From NCBI GenBank assembly GCA_008501635.1, contig QQUJ01000001.1, forward strand, positions 1 to 64,000: a stretch of DNA of 64,000 bases, read 5' to 3'. A program made the position numbers and the translations under genes. Below are positions 33,636-43,289 of the stretch, in pieces. Each line of letters opens with the position of its first letter. The stretch's first letter is position 1. Origin of the DNA: Pseudomonadota bacterium. Its GTDB lineage: Bacteria; Pseudomonadota; Gammaproteobacteria; QQUJ01. Under the pieces are notes generated by a model. It saw nothing but the letters and a program-made list of their open reading frames with translations, was not told the DNA's origin and did not search any database.

Positions 33636-35966
33636 ATGGAGTCGACGTTTCATACAGAGATAAGCCCTTCCACCTACGAGTGGTCGGTAAGGGCGATCAC
33701 TACCATCAAGAAGCTGCTGAAGGTCAATATCAAACTTCATCACAGCGAAGGCCAGATCGCCAACGGCCAGATCTTTCTTTTCAATCACTTTGCCCGATTC
33801 GAAACCTTTATTCCTCAATACCTGATCTACCAGGAAACCGGCGCCTACTGTCGCTCCATCGCTTCGAGTGAGTTTTTCAAGGAAGGCGATGTCTTTTCCA
33901 ACTACCTCCTCAGCCTGGGCGCCGTACCCAACAAGCATCCCCGATTGTTGCCGTTTCTCGCCGAGGAGATCCTGCGTGGACGCAAGGTGATCGTCTTCCC
34001 CGAGGGAGGCATGGTGAAGGATCGTCGGGTACTCGATAAACAGGGGCGTTACAGCATCTATTCGCCGACCGCGCGTGAGCGCCGTAAACACCACACCGGG
34101 GCGGCACTGCTGGCGCTGGCGCTCGATGCGCTGAAGGCTGCGATCAACAATGCCTTTCAACACGGAGACGACGCCCGTATCGAGAAATGGATGGCGCATC
34201 TGGGGCTGGAGCACGAGAGCGATCTTCTCAAGGCGGCACGCAAACCCTCGCTCATCGTCCCGGCCAATATCACCTTTTACCCGATTCGCATCGGCGGCAA
34301 TCTGCTGCATCGGGGAGTGGAGCTGGTGTCGCGCGGTTTGAGCCGGCGTCTGACCGAGGAGTTGCTCATCGAAGGCAATATCCTGTTACGTGATACCGAC
34401 ATGGATATCCGACTCGGTGACCCGGTGGATCCTGCCTCCTTTTGGAAGCACTGGGAACTCAGCCTCTTTCGCCACTTCACGCGCAATATCGAAAATATTG
34501 ACCAGATGCTGGCTCTGTCGCGCAACGGCGAGCGCTGGACGGATCGGGCCGCCGCGCGGTGGTTGCGTAATAAATCGCTGCGTATTCGCAACCTCTACAT
34601 GCACCGCATGTACGAAGGCGTGACGATCAACCTGAGCCATCTGGCCTCGAGTCTCATCATGCAGTTGATCAATCGTGGCGAAACCCGCTGTAAACGCGAG
34701 GTGTTCGACCGCATCGTCTATGTCACGCTCAAAAAACTGCAGCAGGAACCTACCGTGTATCTGCATCGCAGTCTGCGCAACCCGGACTGTTACCGCAGCA
34801 TGGCCGCCGGTCAATGCCAGGGTATCGAGCAGTTCTTCGCCGTGGTGAGCGAAGCCGGATTGGTGCAGAGGGACGAGTCTTACTACCACTTCCTTCCCAA
34901 GCTGCGCGAGGAGCACGAGTTTCACAGTATCCGGCTCGAAAACCCGATTGCGGTTTATGCCAACGAGGCCGATCCGATTGCCGCCGTTTCGACAGCGTTG
35001 CGGACAGCGCAGAAAACCGTCGGAGAACTGACTCCGCAACAACTCGCGGTCTACTATTTCGATGATGAGTGCGTGAGTTACACATGGGATCGCGCCCAAT
35101 ACCACAAGCCGCGGCACGCCGCCATCAATAGTCAGGAGACCGCGAGCGAAAGCGGCGAACCCTTCCTGCTGCAACCGTCGCAGCCGCGCCCCCTGGGCAT
35201 CATGCTGGTCCATGGCTTTCTTGCCTCGCCTGCCGAACTGGCCGAGTTCGGTGCCAAACTGGAGGCGCAGGGCTACACGGTGCTTGGCATCCGCCTTAAA
35301 GGCCATGGAACGTCGCCCTGGGATCTGCGTGACCGGGAATGGGAGGATTGGCTGGCGTCGGCAAGGCGCGGTTACGAGATTCTGTCGCAATTGGTCGAAC
35401 GGGTGGTGATCATAGGTTTCTCTACGGGAGGCGCATTGTCGCTGTTGCTGGCATCCGAGCACCCGCATCGCCTGGCCGGGGTATGCGCGGTGTCGGTGCC
35501 GCTGCGGTTCCGCAACCGCAACATGATTTTCGTGCCCTTGCTGCACGGGGCCAACCGGGTGGCGAGTTGGCTCCCCTTGTTCGAAGGCATCATCCCGTTT
35601 CGACTCAACGAATCGGAACATCCTCGCATCAATTACCGCAATATACCGGTGCGGGGACTCTACGAACTGCGGCTGCTGGTCGATCAGGCGGAGAAACGTC
35701 TGAAGGAGGTCACGTGCCCGGTGCTGGTGATGCAGGGCGATGAGGACAAGGTCGTCGATCCGAGGAGTGCGGAGATTCTTATGATGAAACTGGCGTCGCC
35801 GGCAAAAAAACTGCACGTGATTCCCTCTGAACGCCACGGGATTCTGAATGAAGACATCGGCGACACGCACGAGATCCTCGTGGGTTACTTGCAGGCGTTG
35901 GAGAGCGGTGTCGTATACACCGACGCCGATATGGATGGCGCCGATTTGGTTCCCGGCTTAGCGTGA
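33636..35966 (+). CDS. acyltransferase-alpha/beta hydrolase fusion
   Basis: The 776-residue protein joins two lipid-type enzymes. The N-terminal part (residues 30-280) has PlsC-like acyltransferase motifs: NHFARFE for the NHx4(D/E) site, and VIVFPEGG. A helical middle (about 290-500) follows. The C-terminal part (about 515-760) is an alpha/beta hydrolase with MLVHGFLASPAEL, nucleophile elbow GFSTGG, Asp in QGDEDKVVD and His in SERHGILNE, similar to carboxylesterase/monoglyceride lipases. All key residues are present, so both halves could be active. It is divergent from the partner-switch/Mla operon. No signal peptide is seen. A role in membrane lipid turnover is inferred. Confidence 0.8.
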   Translation: MESTFHTEISPSTYEWSVRAITTIKKLLKVNIKLHHSEGQIANGQIFLFNHFARFETFIPQYLIYQETGAYCRSIASSEFFKEGDVFSNYLLSLGAVPNKHPRLLPFLAEEILRGRKVIVFPEGGMVKDRRVLDKQGRYSIYSPTARERRKHHTGAALLALALDALKAAINNAFQHGDDARIEKWMAHLGLEHESDLLKAARKPSLIVPANITFYPIRIGGNLLHRGVELVSRGLSRRLTEELLIEGNILLRDTDMDIRLGDPVDPASFWKHWELSLFRHFTRNIENIDQMLALSRNGERWTDRAAARWLRNKSLRIRNLYMHRMYEGVTINLSHLASSLIMQLINRGETRCKREVFDRIVYVTLKKLQQEPTVYLHRSLRNPDCYRSMAAGQCQGIEQFFAVVSEAGLVQRDESYYHFLPKLREEHEFHSIRLENPIAVYANEADPIAAVSTALRTAQKTVGELTPQQLAVYYFDDECVSYTWDRAQYHKPRHAAINSQETASESGEPFLLQPSQPRPLGIMLVHGFLASPAELAEFGAKLEAQGYTVLGIRLKGHGTSPWDLRDREWEDWLASARRGYEILSQLVERVVIIGFSTGGALSLLLASEHPHRLAGVCAVSVPLRFRNRNMIFVPLLHGANRVASWLPLFEGIIPFRLNESEHPRINYRNIPVRGLYELRLLVDQAEKRLKEVTCPVLVMQGDEDKVVDPRSAEILMMKLASPAKKLHVIPSERHGILNEDIGDTHEILVGYLQALESGVVYTDADMDGADLVPGLA

Positions 35967-36158
35967 TTGCTGATCGGCCTCCCTGTCGCGCCGGCTGAAT
36001 GCTTTGCGAATCTCCTCTTCGGCGCTGCGCGCCTTCTCGATCGATTGAGTCTGCGATTTCCAGATGTGGTCGCGTTTCGAATCGGCGGCTTTGTCCTGGT
36101 CCGAGCAGCCGGTCAGCATTACGACGAATGTGATGACAGCGAGCGTCAACGGGTGCAT
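35958..36158 (-). CDS. small lipoprotein of unknown function
   Basis: The 66-residue product has a short signal peptide with lipobox LTGC (Cys18) followed by a highly charged helical tail (EKARSAEEEIRKAFSRRDRE). It converges with the fusion gene and overlaps its last 9 bp. It has no recognisable family, but the clean lipobox supports it as real. Confidence 0.65.
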   Translation of the reverse strand: MHPLTLAVITFVVMLTGCSDQDKAADSKRDHIWKSQTQSIEKARSAEEEIRKAFSRRDREADQQSR

Positions 36159-36282
36159 GGTTGGTTCCTCCCCGGCGAAACCCCTTTAAACTAAGCATAC
36201 GGCAAAATGGTTTGCGATGTGCACAGGCGGTATGGGCGCAGGCGCAGCGAACGCGTTGATCCCGATCGAGGGACAGAGTCTC

Positions 36283-38910
36283 TCAGTGGCTGTTCAACAG
36301 GCCGTTGGGATTGCGCAGGAAGCGCTCGAACACGGCAGCCGCAACCGGGCGTCCAAATCGGTAGCCCTGGATACAGTCGCAATCCTCCTGGCGCAGAAAC
36401 TCCTCCTGCTCACGGGTTTCGACGCCTTCGGCAATCACCACCATCTGCATGCTGCGGCCCAGGGCCATAATGGCGCGGGCGATGGTGGCATCGTTTTCGT
36501 CGCCCGGTATCTCGTGAACGAACGATTGATCGATCTTGAGTTTGTCGATGGGCAGGCGCTTGAGATACCTCAACGACGAGTAACCGGTACCGAAATCGTC
36601 GATGGCCAGCGAGACGCCCAGTTCCTTTAGCGCATCGAGGGTTTCGACAACCTGCGCGCGCCGGCCCATGAAAACGCTTTCCGTAAGTTCCAGTTCCAGT
36701 CGGTTTCCGGGAATTCCGGCAGCGGTCAGGCAGTCGCGAACCGTTTGTACAACGCTGCCGCGCATGATCTGCATGGCTGACAGGTTCACCGCTATCACAA
36801 TTGCGGGAAAACCCGCGTCATCCCAGAACCTGGCCTGAGTGCAGACGGTGTCCAGTATCCAACGCCCGAGCGGTTCGATAAGTCCGATCTCCTCGGCGAT
36901 CGGAATAAAACGCGCCGGGCTGACCATGCCCAGTTCCGGATGTCGCCAGCGCACCAGCGCTTCGGCGCCGACCAGCGCTTCGCGGCGCAGGCAGTATTGC
37001 GGCTGGTAGTGGAGTTCGAACTCCTTGTGCTCGAGCGCGCGCCGCAGGCTGGTTTCCAAAGCCAGGCGTTCGCAAGCTTCTTGGGTCAGCTCCCTGGTAT
37101 AGAACTGGTAGTTGTTGCGGCCATGGTCCTTGGCGCAGTACATCGCCGAATCAGCGTTCTTGAGCAAAGTGTCATTGTCGGTACCGTCCTCGGGGAAGAC
37201 GCTGATCCCGATGCTGACGGTGATAAACAGATCCTGATTGCTCAATGAGAAGGGTGTTTTCAACGCGTCAATGACCTTCTGAGCGACCGGGACGATGTCG
37301 CGCGCATCTTTCACATTCTCGAGGATGATGGTGAATTCATCGCCCCCCAGGCGGGCGACGGTATCGTCCTCGCGCACGCAGAGCTTGAGGCGGGCTGCAA
37401 CCTGGCAGAGCAGTTTGTCCCCAGCGGGGTGTCCCAAGGTGTCGTTGACGTTTTTGAAACGGTCGAGATCCAGAAACAGGACAGCCACCATGGTTTGATC
37501 GCGGTGACCGCGATGCAGCGCGTGGGAGAGCCTTGCTCCAAAAAGCAGTTTGTTGGGCAGGTCGGTGAGGGGATCGTGATGAGCGAGACGCTGGAGGCGT
37601 TCCTGCGACTCCTTGATGGTGGAGATATCGGTGAAGACGCCCACGAAGTTGACGATTTCGCCTTTCTCATCGTAGACGGCGTTGATGCTCAACCATTCCG
37701 GGTAGATCTCACCGTTCTTGCGCCGATTCCACACCTCGCCGCGCCAGTGTCCGGTGGCTTTGATCGATTCCCACATCGCCTGATAGAAAGCGGCGTCGTG
37801 GCGGCCGGATTGCAGCATGCTGGGATTTTTACCGATCACCTCTTCGCGCCGGTAGCCGGTGACCTGACAAAAGGCGGGATTGACGTCAACGATCCCGCGG
37901 GTCGCATCGGTGATGACGATTCCTTCCGAGGTCGCCTCGTACAGTTTGGCATACCGGCGCAGCTTTTCCTGAGTGATCAGGTTCTGGGAGAGATCACGAA
38001 AGATGCCCTGAATGAGCCGCTGGTCTCCCAGTTCGATGACGGTCGCGCCGATCTCCACCGGAATGCGGCGGCCGTCTTTATGCACCAGCAGCGCGTCGGT
38101 ATGGACCGTGTGTCCCGCTACTCCATTCTCGGCGAATCTGGCGCGGTGGTAGTGAGCCAGTTCCTCGGGATGGAGCAGGGTCTGCGGTTGGCCCACCAGT
38201 TCCTCGCGAGTGCGACCGGTCAGTTGCTGGGCCTTTTGGTTGACTTCGAGGAGAATGCCGGTGCTGGCATCGGCCACCAGGATGGCGTCGCTCGCGCCTT
38301 CCAGCAAAGCCTGGTAACGCTGTTCGGAATTCGTCAGGGCATCCTGGGCTTGGACTCTTGCCTCCGTGTTGCGGGCGTTCTGCATGGCAATCGAGGCGGC
38401 TGCAGCCAGAGTCTCAAGCATCATCTGGTCATGGGCGTCGAAGGGACGGTAGTCGCGGGTGTTGTGGATTTCGAAACTGCCGAGCAATTCGTCATCCGCG
38501 GAAAGAATCGGACAATTGAGCAGGTTATAAATCTGCAGGGCTTCACGAATCTCGGGAATGACGTGCGGATCGGTAGCGGCATGGTTGCTCAGGTAGGGAC
38601 GCTTGGTGAGTATGACCTGGCCCGGAACTCCGTAGCCTGGCGCGAAGGTAAAATCGATGCCGCGCCACTCACCGTTTGCCAGGTAGTGTTGGAACGCCAT
38701 GTGCTGACCGTTCATGACGCCGGCAGCACCGCAACCGGCATCAGTAAGCTGCAGCGCCACCTCTACCAATCGTTGCAGTATGAGGGGAATATCATTGATC
38801 CGGTTGATCTCATGAACCGCCGTAGCCAGCAGTCGAAGATGCCGGCTGTGTTGTTCCAGACCACGACCGACATCTGCCAGATCGACTGGGTCGACCAGTC
38901 TCTGATCCAT
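36283..38910 (-). CDS. GAF-PAS-PAS-GGDEF-EAL cyclic-di-GMP protein
   Basis: The 875-residue soluble signalling protein has a GAF domain (about 20-175), two PAS domains (about 195-310 and 320-440), a GGDEF domain with an intact active site (RLGGDEFTII) and an EAL domain with EALVRW, ELTES and DDFGTGYSSL. Both cyclase and phosphodiesterase motifs look intact, so either or both activities are possible. ATG 38910 (MDQRLVD) follows AAGGGG; the frame is open to 38955. It stands alone between unrelated genes. The signal sensed is unknown; small molecules or redox are typical for GAF/PAS inputs. Confidence 0.93.
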   Translation of the reverse strand: MDQRLVDPVDLADVGRGLEQHSRHLRLLATAVHEINRINDIPLILQRLVEVALQLTDAGCGAAGVMNGQHMAFQHYLANGEWRGIDFTFAPGYGVPGQVILTKRPYLSNHAATDPHVIPEIREALQIYNLLNCPILSADDELLGSFEIHNTRDYRPFDAHDQMMLETLAAAASIAMQNARNTEARVQAQDALTNSEQRYQALLEGASDAILVADASTGILLEVNQKAQQLTGRTREELVGQPQTLLHPEELAHYHRARFAENGVAGHTVHTDALLVHKDGRRIPVEIGATVIELGDQRLIQGIFRDLSQNLITQEKLRRYAKLYEATSEGIVITDATRGIVDVNPAFCQVTGYRREEVIGKNPSMLQSGRHDAAFYQAMWESIKATGHWRGEVWNRRKNGEIYPEWLSINAVYDEKGEIVNFVGVFTDISTIKESQERLQRLAHHDPLTDLPNKLLFGARLSHALHRGHRDQTMVAVLFLDLDRFKNVNDTLGHPAGDKLLCQVAARLKLCVREDDTVARLGGDEFTIILENVKDARDIVPVAQKVIDALKTPFSLSNQDLFITVSIGISVFPEDGTDNDTLLKNADSAMYCAKDHGRNNYQFYTRELTQEACERLALETSLRRALEHKEFELHYQPQYCLRREALVGAEALVRWRHPELGMVSPARFIPIAEEIGLIEPLGRWILDTVCTQARFWDDAGFPAIVIAVNLSAMQIMRGSVVQTVRDCLTAAGIPGNRLELELTESVFMGRRAQVVETLDALKELGVSLAIDDFGTGYSSLRYLKRLPIDKLKIDQSFVHEIPGDENDATIARAIMALGRSMQMVVIAEGVETREQEEFLRQEDCDCIQGYRFGRPVAAAVFERFLRNPNGLLNSH

Positions 38911-39081
38911 ACCGCACTGCCCCTTGCGCCCTGACAGCCGCACCCCCGGTGGCAAATACGCGATCCTCGGGGTGTCGTCCTGCCAATCCTGTTATTCATG
39001 ACTTGTTCACTAGGTAGTCTAGCACCACATGTCATGACAGATTCACACCAGAGATCGTTGCTCGCGAAATAATTGCGCATA

Positions 39082-40707
39082 TCACGGAACGAGGGTCTCT
39101 AGCTGGAAGGCCGCGGCCATCAGGGCCTGGGTGTAGGGGTGTTGAGGCGCATCGAAGATCTGTTCGGCGCTTCCTTGTTCGACAACCCGACCATTTCTCA
39201 TCACGATCACCTCATCGCTGAGCGCGCGGACCACTTTGAGATCGTGACTGATGAAGAGGTAGGCGAGGCGGTGGCGCTGCTGCAGTTCCCGCAGCAGATC
39301 GACAATCTGAGCCTGCACCGACATATCGAGTGCCGACGTCGGCTCATCCAGCACCACCAGTCGCGGTTTCAGCACCATGGCGCGGGCGATGGCGATACGC
39401 TGGCGTTGACCGCCGGAGAACTCGTGCGGATAACGATGGCGACTGGCGGGATCCAGTCCCACCTCTTCGAGGGCCTGAACGATGAGCGCCTCGCGCTCGG
39501 CGTCATTTGCACCAAGCGCGTGCACGTCCAGTCCCTCGCCGATGATCTGTCCCACCGACAGGCGCGGACTCAGACTGCCATAGGGATCCTGAAACACCAC
39601 CTGCAGTTCGCGGCGCAGCGGCCGCATAGCCTTGTTCTTCAGTCCCTGCAGTTCGCGACCGTTGTAACGAATCCCCCCGCGACTGCGCTCCAGACGCAGC
39701 AATGCCATGCCAAGCGTGGTCTTGCCCGAACCGCTTTCGCCGACCACGCCCACGGTATGTCCCTCCCTGATGGTGAGGGATATGCCATCAACGGCTTTGA
39801 TATTGTCGATCGTACGTCGTAGCAGGCCGCCTTTGATGGGGAACCAGACTTTGACATCCTCGGCGCGCAGGATCTCGCTGGCTTCTGCGGGGCGTCGACC
39901 CGGGTGGCCCCTGGGCTCGGCGGCGAGGAGATGTCGGGTATAGGTGTGTTGCGGCGTAGCGAACAGGGTGTCGCGATCCGTGCTCTCTACCAACGCCCCG
40001 TTTTGCATGACACACACATGATCCGCAACCTTACGCACGATACCGAGATCGTGGGTGATCAACAGCAGCGCCATGCCCAGTTCACGCTGCAGATCCTTCA
40101 GCAGCTTCAGGATCTGCGCCTGGATGGTGACATCGAGTGCGGTCGTGGGTTCATCGGCAATCAACAGATCGGGCTCGTTGGCCAGCGCCATGGCGATCAT
40201 CACCCGTTGACGCTGTCCGCCCGAAAGCTGATGCGGGTAAGCGTCGAGGCGTTGCTCGACGTTGCTCAATCCCACCAGGTTGAGCAGTTCCAGGATACGG
40301 GTTCGCGCCTGTTTCGGGGTGAGGCCGCGATGCAGTTGCAGCGTTTCGCCGATCTGTTTTTCGATGGAGTGCAGCGGATTGAGCGAGGTCATGGGTTCCT
40401 GGAAGATCATGCCAACCTGATCGCCGCGGATGGCGCGCATCACCGGTTCCGTCGCGCCGACGATCTCCTGCCCGCGGAGTTGAATGCTGCCGCGTGGGTG
40501 TTTGGCGAGCGGGTAGGGGAGGAGCTGCAGGATTGACAGTGCGGTGACCGATTTCCCCGAACCGCTCTCGCCGACCAGTGCCAGCGTTTCGCCCTTGTCG
40601 ATGTCGAACGACACATTCCGCACGGCCTCCACGACACCGCCGGGTGTGTCGAAGGTGACCGCCAGATCGCGGACCTGTAGCAGTTTGCTCGAAGGGTTGG
40701 TGGTCAT
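39082..40707 (-). CDS. yejF: microcin C/peptide ABC importer ATPase YejF
   Basis: This 541-residue double ATPase has two complete nucleotide-binding domains. Each has Walker [10 protein letters not shown], signature LSGGQRQR or FSGGQRQR and Walker B LLIADEP or LVVLDEP. The fused layout is that of YejF rather than the separate OppD/OppF. It powers the YejABEF importer for peptides and microcin C. It is last in a minus-strand operon yejA-yejB-yejE-yejF; a 186-bp gap with repeat arms separates it from yejE. Confidence 0.9.
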   Translation of the reverse strand: MTTNPSSKLLQVRDLAVTFDTPGGVVEAVRNVSFDIDKGETLALVGESGSGKSVTALSILQLLPYPLAKHPRGSIQLRGQEIVGATEPVMRAIRGDQVGMIFQEPMTSLNPLHSIEKQIGETLQLHRGLTPKQARTRILELLNLVGLSNVEQRLDAYPHQLSGGQRQRVMIAMALANEPDLLIADEPTTALDVTIQAQILKLLKDLQRELGMALLLITHDLGIVRKVADHVCVMQNGALVESTDRDTLFATPQHTYTRHLLAAEPRGHPGRRPAEASEILRAEDVKVWFPIKGGLLRRTIDNIKAVDGISLTIREGHTVGVVGESGSGKTTLGMALLRLERSRGGIRYNGRELQGLKNKAMRPLRRELQVVFQDPYGSLSPRLSVGQIIGEGLDVHALGANDAEREALIVQALEEVGLDPASRHRYPHEFSGGQRQRIAIARAMVLKPRLVVLDEPTSALDMSVQAQIVDLLRELQQRHRLAYLFISHDLKVVRALSDEVIVMRNGRVVEQGSAEQIFDAPQHPYTQALMAAAFQLETLVP

Positions 40708-40720
40708 GGAACACGGATCT

Positions 40721-40889
40721 CAACGCCAAGACGCCAAGACCGCAAAAGGTATTTGTCACTCATCCTGGCGACCTCTGCGTCTTCGCGAGAGATACCATTG
40801 GGTTCGTGAGCGAACTGCCCTTGTCGGGAAACACGGAATTCTCCTTAGCGACAGCACCTCTTCGCATTTTGGCGTCTTGGCGTTGAAAG
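40721..40889. repeat. palindromic intergenic repeat between yejE and yejF
   Basis: The arm CAACGCCAAGACGCCAAGACCGCAAAAGG (in part, from 40721) recurs as the inverted arm GGCGTCTTGGCGTTGAAAG at 40871-40889. It fills the gap between yejE and yejF. The same arms occur at 41933-42024. Confidence 0.8.
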
Positions 40890-40893
40890 CTTT

Positions 40894-41919
40894 TCATAAT
40901 CTTGTCTTGCGCGGATCAAAGGCGTCACGCACCGCTTCACCGATGAAAATCAGAAGACTGAGCATCACCGCGAGCACGAAGAATGCGGTAAATCCCAACC
41001 ATGGCGCCTGCAGATTGTTTTTGCCCTGATTGAGCAGTTCGCCGAGTGACGGTGAACCCGGCGGCAGCCCGAAGCCGAGGAAGTCGAGCGCGGTCAGGGT
41101 TGTAATCGAACCGTTGAGGATAAAGGGCAGAAAGGTGAGCGTCGCTACCATGGCGTTGGGCAGGACGTGGCGATACATCACCATCCCGTTGCTGACACCC
41201 AGGGCGCGAGCCGCTTTTACGTAGTCGAAGTTGCGCGCGCGCAGAAACTCGGCACGGACGACGCCTACCAGCGACATCCAGGAGAAAAGCAGCAGCAGTC
41301 CCAGCAGCCACCAGAAATTGGGCTCCACCACGCTGGCGAGAATGATCAGCAGATAGAGCTGCGGCATGCCCGACCAGATCTCGATGAAGCGCTGAAAGAT
41401 GAGATCGGTCCAGCCGCCGAAATAGCCCTGAACCGCACCTGCTGCGACGCCGATGATCGAACTCAGAATGGTCAGCGTCAGTCCGAACAGCACGGAGATG
41501 CGGAACCCGTAGATCAGGCGCGCCGCAACGTCGCGCCCCTGGTCGTCGGTGCCCAGCCAGTTGTTGGCCGAGGGTGGCGAGGGAGCCGGGACCGTGAGCG
41601 AGAAGTTGATGCTGTCGTAGCTGAACGCCACCAGCGGCCAGACGATCCAGCCCTTCTCGTTGATCAGTTCGCGTACGTCGGGGTCTTTGTACTCGGCCTC
41701 GGTTTCCAGGAAGCCCCCAAAGTCGGTCTCGGGATAGGCCTTGAAGACAGGCATGTAAAGCCCGCCGTCGTAGTAGACCAGGATTGGTTTGTCGTTAGCG
41801 ATGAACTCGGCAAACAGCGACAGGAAAAAGAGCACCAGAAACAACCACAGCGACCACCAGCCGCGGCGGTTGGCGCGGAAGCTGTGCAAACGGCGTTGGT
41901 TGAGTGGGCTCAAACGCAT
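40894..41919 (-). CDS. yejE: peptide/microcin C ABC importer permease YejE
   Basis: This 341-residue inner-membrane permease of the BPD_transp_1 family starts with a cytoplasmic RRGWWSLWLF segment before helix 1. It has a long periplasmic loop (about 45-140) ending NWLGTDDQGRDV, characteristic of OppC/DppC/YejE, and carries the EAA-type loop EFLRARNFDYVKAARALGVS. It is followed by repeat arms on both sides within the operon. Confidence 0.9.
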   Translation of the reverse strand: MRLSPLNQRRLHSFRANRRGWWSLWLFLVLFFLSLFAEFIANDKPILVYYDGGLYMPVFKAYPETDFGGFLETEAEYKDPDVRELINEKGWIVWPLVAFSYDSINFSLTVPAPSPPSANNWLGTDDQGRDVAARLIYGFRISVLFGLTLTILSSIIGVAAGAVQGYFGGWTDLIFQRFIEIWSGMPQLYLLIILASVVEPNFWWLLGLLLLFSWMSLVGVVRAEFLRARNFDYVKAARALGVSNGMVMYRHVLPNAMVATLTFLPFILNGSITTLTALDFLGFGLPPGSPSLGELLNQGKNNLQAPWLGFTAFFVLAVMLSLLIFIGEAVRDAFDPRKTRL

Positions 41920-41932
41920 GATTGAATTTTTT

Positions 41933-42024
41933 CAACGCCAAGACGCCAAGACGCCAAGACGCCAAGATCGCAAAGGTTGCCATTGAAAGAAATCTCTTTG
42001 CGCCCTTTGCGTCTTGGCGTTGAG
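41933..42024. repeat. palindromic repeat with 4 x 8-bp tandem between yejB and yejE
   Basis: Four exact copies of ACGCCAAG run from 41935 to 41966, followed by ATCGCAAAGG. An inverted partner, CTTTGCGTCTTGGCGTTGAG, is at 42005-42024. The element lies in the 111-bp gap between yejB and yejE and belongs to the same family as 40721-40889. Confidence 0.85.
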
Positions 42025-42030
42025 TGCTTT

Positions 42031-43152
42031 TTATACATCCCGGCTCTCGAAGTCGATGCGCGGATCGATGGCGACGTACATCAGATCGCCGATCAGGTTG
42101 AGGATCAATCCGAGCAGCGTGAAGATGTAGAGCGTGCCGAACATGACGGGATAGTCGCGCTTGATGGCGGCTTCGAATCCCAGCAGGCCCAGGCCGTCGA
42201 GCGAAAAGATGATTTCGGTGAGCATCGCTCCGGTGAAGAGTATGCCGATAAACGCGCTGGGAAAGCCCGCGATAACGATGAGCATCGCATTGCGGAAGAT
42301 GTGGCCGTAGAGCACGCGATTCTCGGTGAGGCCTTTGGCGCGCGCGGTCATCACATACTGCTTGTTGATCTCCTCCAGAAATGAGTTTTTGGTGAGCATG
42401 GTCAGTCCGGCGAACCCGCCGATCACCATGGAGACGATGGGCAAAGTGATGTGCCAGAAGTAATCGGTGATCCGCTGCGGCCACGCGAGTGTCTCCCAGT
42501 CTTCTGAGATCAGGCCACGCAACGGAAACCAATCCAGGTAACGGCCGCCCGCAAACAGAACGATCAGCAGAATGGCGAAAAGAAAACCGGGTATGGCGTT
42601 GCCGACGACGACCACCATGCTGCTGGCGGCGTCGAAGCGTGTTCCGTCCCTGACCGCCTTCTTGATGCCGAGCGGGATGGAGATGAGATAGACCAGCAGC
42701 GTCGTCCACAGTCCCAGTGAGATGGAGACCGGCATCTTGTCGATCACCAGATCGATCACCGAGCGGTCACGGAAAAAACTGTCGCCGAAATCGAAGCGCA
42801 GATAGTTCTGCATCATCAGCCAGAAGCGTTCATGCGCTGGCTTGTCGAAGCCAAACTGCTTCTCGATCTGGGCGATGAATTCCGGATCCAGCCCCTGCGC
42901 GCCCCGGTACTTGCCTTGCGTTTCGCCGCCGCCGGGAGTCGCCACTTTCCCCTGGCCGGTGCCACCGCCTGTTTCACCCCCGGCGCCGCCGCTGACGCGC
43001 GCCGTAGCCTCCACCGAGAGGCCCTGTACCTGCGCGATGATCTGCTCCACGGGCCCGCCGGGTGCTGCCTGTACGATGACGAAATTGAGCACCATGATCC
43101 CGAACAAGGTCGGGATGATCAGCAACAGGCGGCGAAAGATATAGGCAAGCAC
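42031..43152 (-). CDS. yejB: peptide/microcin C ABC importer permease YejB
   Basis: The 373-residue permease starts at GTG 43152 with [20 protein letters not shown], the usual OppB/DppB/YejB first helix. A glycine-rich insertion ([15 protein letters not shown], about residues 54-75) precedes [18 protein letters not shown] and is found in YejB rather than OppB. The coupling loop is [18 protein letters not shown]. It is the second gene of the yej operon. Confidence 0.9.
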   Translation of the reverse strand: MLAYIFRRLLLIIPTLFGIMVLNFVIVQAAPGGPVEQIIAQVQGLSVEATARVSGGAGGETGGGTGQGKVATPGGGETQGKYRGAQGLDPEFIAQIEKQFGFDKPAHERFWLMMQNYLRFDFGDSFFRDRSVIDLVIDKMPVSISLGLWTTLLVYLISIPLGIKKAVRDGTRFDAASSMVVVVGNAIPGFLFAILLIVLFAGGRYLDWFPLRGLISEDWETLAWPQRITDYFWHITLPIVSMVIGGFAGLTMLTKNSFLEEINKQYVMTARAKGLTENRVLYGHIFRNAMLIVIAGFPSAFIGILFTGAMLTEIIFSLDGLGLLGFEAAIKRDYPVMFGTLYIFTLLGLILNLIGDLMYVAIDPRIDFESRDV

Positions 43153-43183
43153 CGTGGTCTACCGCGCAGCCGGTTGGAATCGC

Positions 43184-43267
43184 GTAGGAGCGGCGGAAGC
43201 CGCGAATGAATTGCGAGGTATCGCGAGACAAAGCCCAATCATAATCGCGGCTTCCACCGCTCCTGCG
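43184..43267. repeat. REP-like inverted repeat between yejA and yejB
   Basis: The left arm GTAGGAGCGGCGGAAGCCGC (from 43184) and the right arm TCGCGGCTTCCACCGCTCCT (from 43245) are near-perfect inverted copies around a 40-bp centre. A single arm of the same type is at 53911-53935. Confidence 0.8.
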
Positions 43268-43289
43268 CTTGTGTTCGATGGGGCGTCCA

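Noticed and set aside
41935-41966. Four tandem ACGCCAAG units as a CRISPR-like array
   Set aside because: The units are 8 bp with no spacers and have an inverted partner nearby; this is an intergenic palindromic repeat.
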